Below the pieces are notes generated by a model. It was not told the origin of the DNA. It saw only the letters and a list, made by a program, of their open reading frames with translations, and searched no databases. The translations under genes were made by a program, and so were the position numbers. Of a stretch of DNA of 64,000 nt, positions 61,263-64,000 are shown piece after piece (the first letter of the stretch is position 1; each line of letters starts with the position of its first letter). Origin of the DNA: an uncultured Pelagimonas sp. (GTDB lineage Bacteria > Pseudomonadota > Alphaproteobacteria > Rhodobacterales > Rhodobacteraceae); the NCBI RefSeq assembly GCF_947498515.1, contig NZ_CANMKO010000009.1:124001-188000 (forward strand), given 5' to 3'.

Positions 61263-62075
61263 ATGAACGATAAAGGACGCGTGACCCGCGACGGAATTCG
61301 GATTTACCAGCCCGGTGATTTTGCCGGAATGCATGCGGCCGGGCAAATCACGGCGCAGATCCTGGATGAAGTTGCAGAACATGTCTTTGTTGGCCAAACC
61401 ACGGGCGCAATTGATGATTTTATCCGTAAACGGGTTGAAGAGCTTGGCACCACGTCGGCCACTATCGGCTATAAGGGCTATCAGCACGCCAGCTGTATCA
61501 GCGTCAACCACGTGGTGTGTCATGGTATTCCGGGCGAGAAAAAGATCAAAGACGGCGACATTTTGAACATCGATGTCACGGTGATCAAAGACGGCTGGTT
61601 TGGTGATTCATCGCGCATGTATGTGGCCGGAAAACTGTCACGCAAGGCCGAGCGGTTGATCCAAGTCACCCATGACGCGTTGATGATGGGGATTGATGCG
61701 GTCAAGCCGGGCAACACCTTTGGCGATATTGGCCACGCGATCCAAACCTATGCGGAAAGCCAGCGCATGTCGGTTGTGCGTGATTTCTGTGGTCATGGCT
61801 TGGGGCAGGTGTTCCACGCGCCGCCCAATGTGTTGCACTATGGCCGGGCTGGCACGCGCGAGGTGCTTGAGGAAGGCATGTTTTTCACCATCGAGCCGAT
61901 GATCAACCTAGGCCGCGCCGAAACCAAGGTTTTGGCCGATGATTGGACCGCCGTGACGCGGGATAAATCCCTTTCGGCGCAGTTTGAGCATTCTATTGGT
62001 GTAACTGCGGACGGGTGTGAGATTTTCACCCTCTCCCCCGGCGGGATGTTTCACCCGACCTATAGCAAGGGGTGA
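61263..62075 (+). CDS. map: Methionine aminopeptidase type I
   Basis: A 270-residue metalloprotease that removes the initiator methionine. The metal ligands are seen in NIDVTVIKDGWFGDSSRMYV (two Asp), FCGHGLGQVFHAPPNV (His), FFTIEPMINLG (Glu) and FEHSIGVTADG (Glu, with the C-terminal His). VNHVVCHGIPGEK carries the substrate His. The ATG at 61263 (MNDKGRV) follows GGAG; an ATG at 61248 is the alternative. It is divergent from the phosphatase gene. Confidence 0.97.
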   Translation: MNDKGRVTRDGIRIYQPGDFAGMHAAGQITAQILDEVAEHVFVGQTTGAIDDFIRKRVEELGTTSATIGYKGYQHASCISVNHVVCHGIPGEKKIKDGDILNIDVTVIKDGWFGDSSRMYVAGKLSRKAERLIQVTHDALMMGIDAVKPGNTFGDIGHAIQTYAESQRMSVVRDFCGHGLGQVFHAPPNVLHYGRAGTREVLEEGMFFTIEPMINLGRAETKVLADDWTAVTRDKSLSAQFEHSIGVTADGCEIFTLSPGGMFHPTYSKG

Positions 62076-62096
62076 CGTAACGGCGAACCGCGGCCA

Positions 62097-62131
62097 ACCG
62101 GTCACTCGATTAGACGCGTCGAATGACCGGT
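62097..62131. terminator. Hairpin between convergent map and RidA genes
   Basis: ACCGGTCACTCGA (62097-62109) pairs with TCGAATGACCGGT (62119-62131) with one C-A mismatch around nine bases. It lies between the map stop and the RidA stop at 62145. A T-rich stretch follows on the plus strand (TTTGTTGTCCTTT). Confidence 0.75.
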
Positions 62132-62144
62132 GCTTTGTTGTCCT

Positions 62145-62540
62145 TTAGCTGTTCGCAGTTGCTTCGATTTCAAACAGCAGGCTTGGGATCGCCAAACGAG
62201 TCACACCCAAAAGCGTCATCGGTGGCGCGACTTGGTGGGGGCCAAATCGCATCCCCATCAGGTCAAAGTTTTTTAGCGCCTCATCGACATCTGTCGCATA
62301 GACGACAAGACGGGTGACATTGCTGAGGTTCATCCCGGCTTCTGTCAACACGGCCTCAAGGTTGTCCAAAGCCAGAGCGATCTGAGCGCGCATATCGCCG
62401 GGATGTTGTGGGATGCCTGCTCCGTCGACGGCGGTTTGACCGGCGCAAATGACCTGACGCGATGCGCCTTCGATCACCTCGGCTTGATTGTAACCAAGCT
62501 TCAAAGACCAGTCCCAGGGGTTAACAGCCGTGCGTTTCAT
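62145..62540 (-). CDS. RidA-family protein
   Basis: A 131-residue protein of the RidA (YjgF) deaminase family. The pattern VICAGQTAVDGAGIPQHPGD and VTRLVVYATDVDEALKNFDL is clear. The hallmark active-site arginine of canonical RidA, in the CIRVEA-like motif, is not evident near the end (LLFEIEATANS), so it may be a non-canonical member. RidA enzymes hydrolyse reactive imines. It is divergent from a WYL regulator, across a perfect 17-base palindrome. Confidence 0.88.
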   Translation of the reverse strand: MKRTAVNPWDWSLKLGYNQAEVIEGASRQVICAGQTAVDGAGIPQHPGDMRAQIALALDNLEAVLTEAGMNLSNVTRLVVYATDVDEALKNFDLMGMRFGPHQVAPPMTLLGVTRLAIPSLLFEIEATANS

Positions 62541-62590
62541 GAGGTGTTTCTCCTTTTTGCGTATCGTTGAAAAAGGCTTAGAATGAAATA

Positions 62591-62607
62591 GTGCCAAAAT
62601 ATGGCAC
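62591..62607. promoter_or_regulatory. Perfect operator palindrome between RidA and WYL regulator
   Basis: GTGCCA-AAATA-TGGCAC is a perfect 17-base inverted repeat. It lies 21 bases from the regulator ATG and about 50 bases from the RidA ATG. It is the only strong symmetry in the 88-base gap, so the regulator probably binds it and controls both genes. Confidence 0.7.
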
Positions 62608-62628
62608 CATTTGTGCTATGCTTGCAAA

Positions 62629-63348
62629 ATGACTGTTCGACTAAGACATGATGCCATCGTGCGAAGCCTCCGCCGCAACGGAACCTCAACCATTGATAAG
62701 TTGGCGGAGGAAGTCGGCGCGTCGCGCCGCACGGTGCTGCGCGATATCAGCGCTCTTCGGGATGAGGGCTTTGTCATTCACTCTGATGTGGGGCGTGGCG
62801 GCGGCCTTCAGCTTGACCCACTTTCGATGCAAACCACCGCTCGGCTTTCGGTGCCCGAGGTTTTTGCTCTGTTGATCAGCGTTGCCGCGATGCGGGCGGC
62901 GGGAAACCTGCCCTTCTCTGACCTTGCGGATACAGGGTTGGCCAAGATCGAAAAGGCTTTGCCGCGCGAGAAGGTGAGAGATTTGCGCTCTTTCCTTGCC
63001 TGTCTCCATATTGGCCAGCTTTCGCCGCTACAAAACCTGTCAGATGTCGGAAAAATGGATTCCGAGCTTTTGACTGTTTTTGAGATTTGCTTTTTGAAGC
63101 AGCACTACATTCACTTTGAATATCGCGACGCAAAGGGCCGCAAGACCAAGCGAGAGGTCGAGCCTCAAGCCATGCTGATCTTGCCGCCACTTTGGTATCT
63201 CGTCGCGTGGGATCCGACACGCGACGATTTTCGCCATTTTCGGATGGATCGGATAAGCAGCCCTGTGGCGGTGGACACACGCAGCTTTCGCCGCCGTCAT
63301 GTGCCTTTCGAAGATGACGTATGCCCTTACAGCGATCTGGTTCCTTGA
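62629..63348 (+). CDS. HTH/WYL-domain transcriptional regulator (near RidA)
   Basis: A 239-residue regulator of the DeoR-HTH plus WYL type. The HTH is TIDKLAEEVGASRRTVLRDI followed by VIHSDVGRGGGLQLDPLSMQ, and the WYL domain has FEYRDAKGRKTKREVEPQAM and LPPLWYLVAWDPTRDDFRHF, the conserved WYLVA core. It resembles the regulator at 26657 in layout (each divergent from a small gene), but the two are not close copies. The ATG at 62629 is the first that fits the family start. Confidence 0.9.
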   Translation: MTVRLRHDAIVRSLRRNGTSTIDKLAEEVGASRRTVLRDISALRDEGFVIHSDVGRGGGLQLDPLSMQTTARLSVPEVFALLISVAAMRAAGNLPFSDLADTGLAKIEKALPREKVRDLRSFLACLHIGQLSPLQNLSDVGKMDSELLTVFEICFLKQHYIHFEYRDAKGRKTKREVEPQAMLILPPLWYLVAWDPTRDDFRHFRMDRISSPVAVDTRSFRRRHVPFEDDVCPYSDLVP

Positions 63349-63413
63349 CGTCCTTTTAACAACGATATTTGCCGGTGCTTAAGTCGCGCTCCAAGAGCTG
63401 GAATAGATTTGGG

Positions 63414-64000
63414 TCACCATTTCCAAAGTGCGGGCACAAACCGATAGGTACCGCCGTCCTTCATCACGTTGCCCACGCCCGGAAACGGGAAGTGGTAGCC
63501 CAGAACGGCGATGTCATCGGCAACGGCCATATCAAGTAACCGGCGGCGGGTGGCGGCGGTTTGGTCGCCGTCCATGTCAAAGCCGTTGACCCAATCGGGA
63601 TGGGCAAAGTTCATCCAAGCGTGGTTCATCGCGTCGCCCACAGCCATCAATTGCTGGCCATCCGATTCAACCACCACGGCCATATGCCCCGGTGTGTGGC
63701 CCGGCGTGTCGATGACGCGGATGCCCGGAGCGATCTCGCCGTCATTGGACATAAGCTGCCATTCGGCCCCGTCGACATTGATCGAGTTCTGTGCCCCAAC
63801 GATGAATTGCTGGGCCTCGGGCGGGGCAGAGGCGAGCAGATCGTCTTGCATCCAATGGGTGTGTTCAGTGCCGCCGATGAAATATTGCGCGTCGGGAATG
63901 ATCGCCTCGTCGAAATCATCGCGCACGCCCCAGATGTGATCGGGGTGGGCGTGGGTGATGACCACATGGGTGATGGTGCTGGCGTCGATCCCGGCGGATT
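63414..64000 (-). CDS. MBL-fold metallohydrolase (5' end cut by window)
   Basis: The last 195 codons of a metallo-beta-lactamase-fold protein are visible; the start lies beyond base 64000. The first zinc motif THAHPDHIWG, the second His in DTPGHTPGHMAVVV, the Asp in VGDAMNHAWM and the last His in VLGYHFPFPGVG are intact. Read from the window edge the frame begins before IDASTITHVVITHAHPDH, which is the usual family run-in. The substrate is unknown. Confidence 0.9.
   Translation of the reverse strand, partial: SAGIDASTITHVVITHAHPDHIWGVRDDFDEAIIPDAQYFIGGTEHTHWMQDDLLASAPPEAQQFIVGAQNSINVDGAEWQLMSNDGEIAPGIRVIDTPGHTPGHMAVVVESDGQQLMAVGDAMNHAWMNFAHPDWVNGFDMDGDQTAATRRRLLDMAVADDIAVLGYHFPFPGVGNVMKDGGTYRFVPALWKW

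Overview
The window reads as ordinary chromosome of a Rhodobacterales (Roseobacter-group) alphaproteobacterium. The evidence is the rsfS-rlmH pair, gltD and gltB separated by small genes, a lone dnaE2, a bacterial ALDH16 beside deoC, a LYS1/LYS9-type lysine pair, GFA proteins, and GC-rich codon use with many ATGA/TGATG junctions. This placement comes from recalled family and synteny knowledge; no search was run. I see no rRNA, tRNA, CRISPR array, prophage, or insertion sequence with a transposase.

Layout. 1-6.8 kb: smpB, a mercaptopyruvate sulfurtransferase overlapping an aminotransferase, and a C-terminally shortened error-prone polymerase dnaE2. 6.8-10.8 kb: a TroABCD/SitABCD-type Mn/Zn importer behind a dense palindromic operator. 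10.9-14.5 kb: deoC and a two-module aldehyde dehydrogenase, together a deoxyribose-phosphate to acetate route. 14.6-17 kb: lipoprotein, rsfS with a coupled mini-ORF, rlmH, uppP. 17.2-24.6 kb: glutamate synthase (gltD, two GFA proteins, gltB), surrounded by unusual hairpins. 25-32.7 kb: mtgA, a frameshifted gene, a WYL regulator, TPMT-like, GST, queG, msrB-msrA, and a decayed gene with three in-frame stops. 32.7-40 kb: FadH-type reductase, globin, methyltransferase, MltB-type lytic transglycosylase, and a membrane flavoreductase with its probable MarR regulator. 40-50.6 kb: creD, several small exported or membrane proteins, LysR, cytochrome b561 with a divergent MarR, OmpA, AhpD-like, GNAT. 50.7-64 kb: CinA-like, sfsA, Mn-dependent pyrophosphatase, alkB, mutY-DUF721-dsbA-CaiB, the lysine/saccharopine pair, map, RidA with a divergent WYL regulator, and a partial MBL hydrolase cut by the window end.

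The most interesting signals are non-coding. One is a three-part repeat (two GC stems, then a GATATTT...AAAGAAGAA tail) found downstream of dnaE2, rlmH and the GST gene; in dnaE2 the reading frame runs into it, as if the last coding part had been lost. A second is a family of paired AT-rich palindromes that sit just after three minus-strand stop codons in the same orientation. A third is an 18-bp stem with a 5-nt loop just before gltD. A fourth is an array of related nested palindromes after gltD, and a fifth a ~110-bp imperfect inverted repeat after gltB. A sixth is a 21-bp motif that links a MarR gene to a convergently placed membrane flavoreductase. Several divergent pairs also carry clear palindromic operators. 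I did not find a complete multi-gene system that I could call new.
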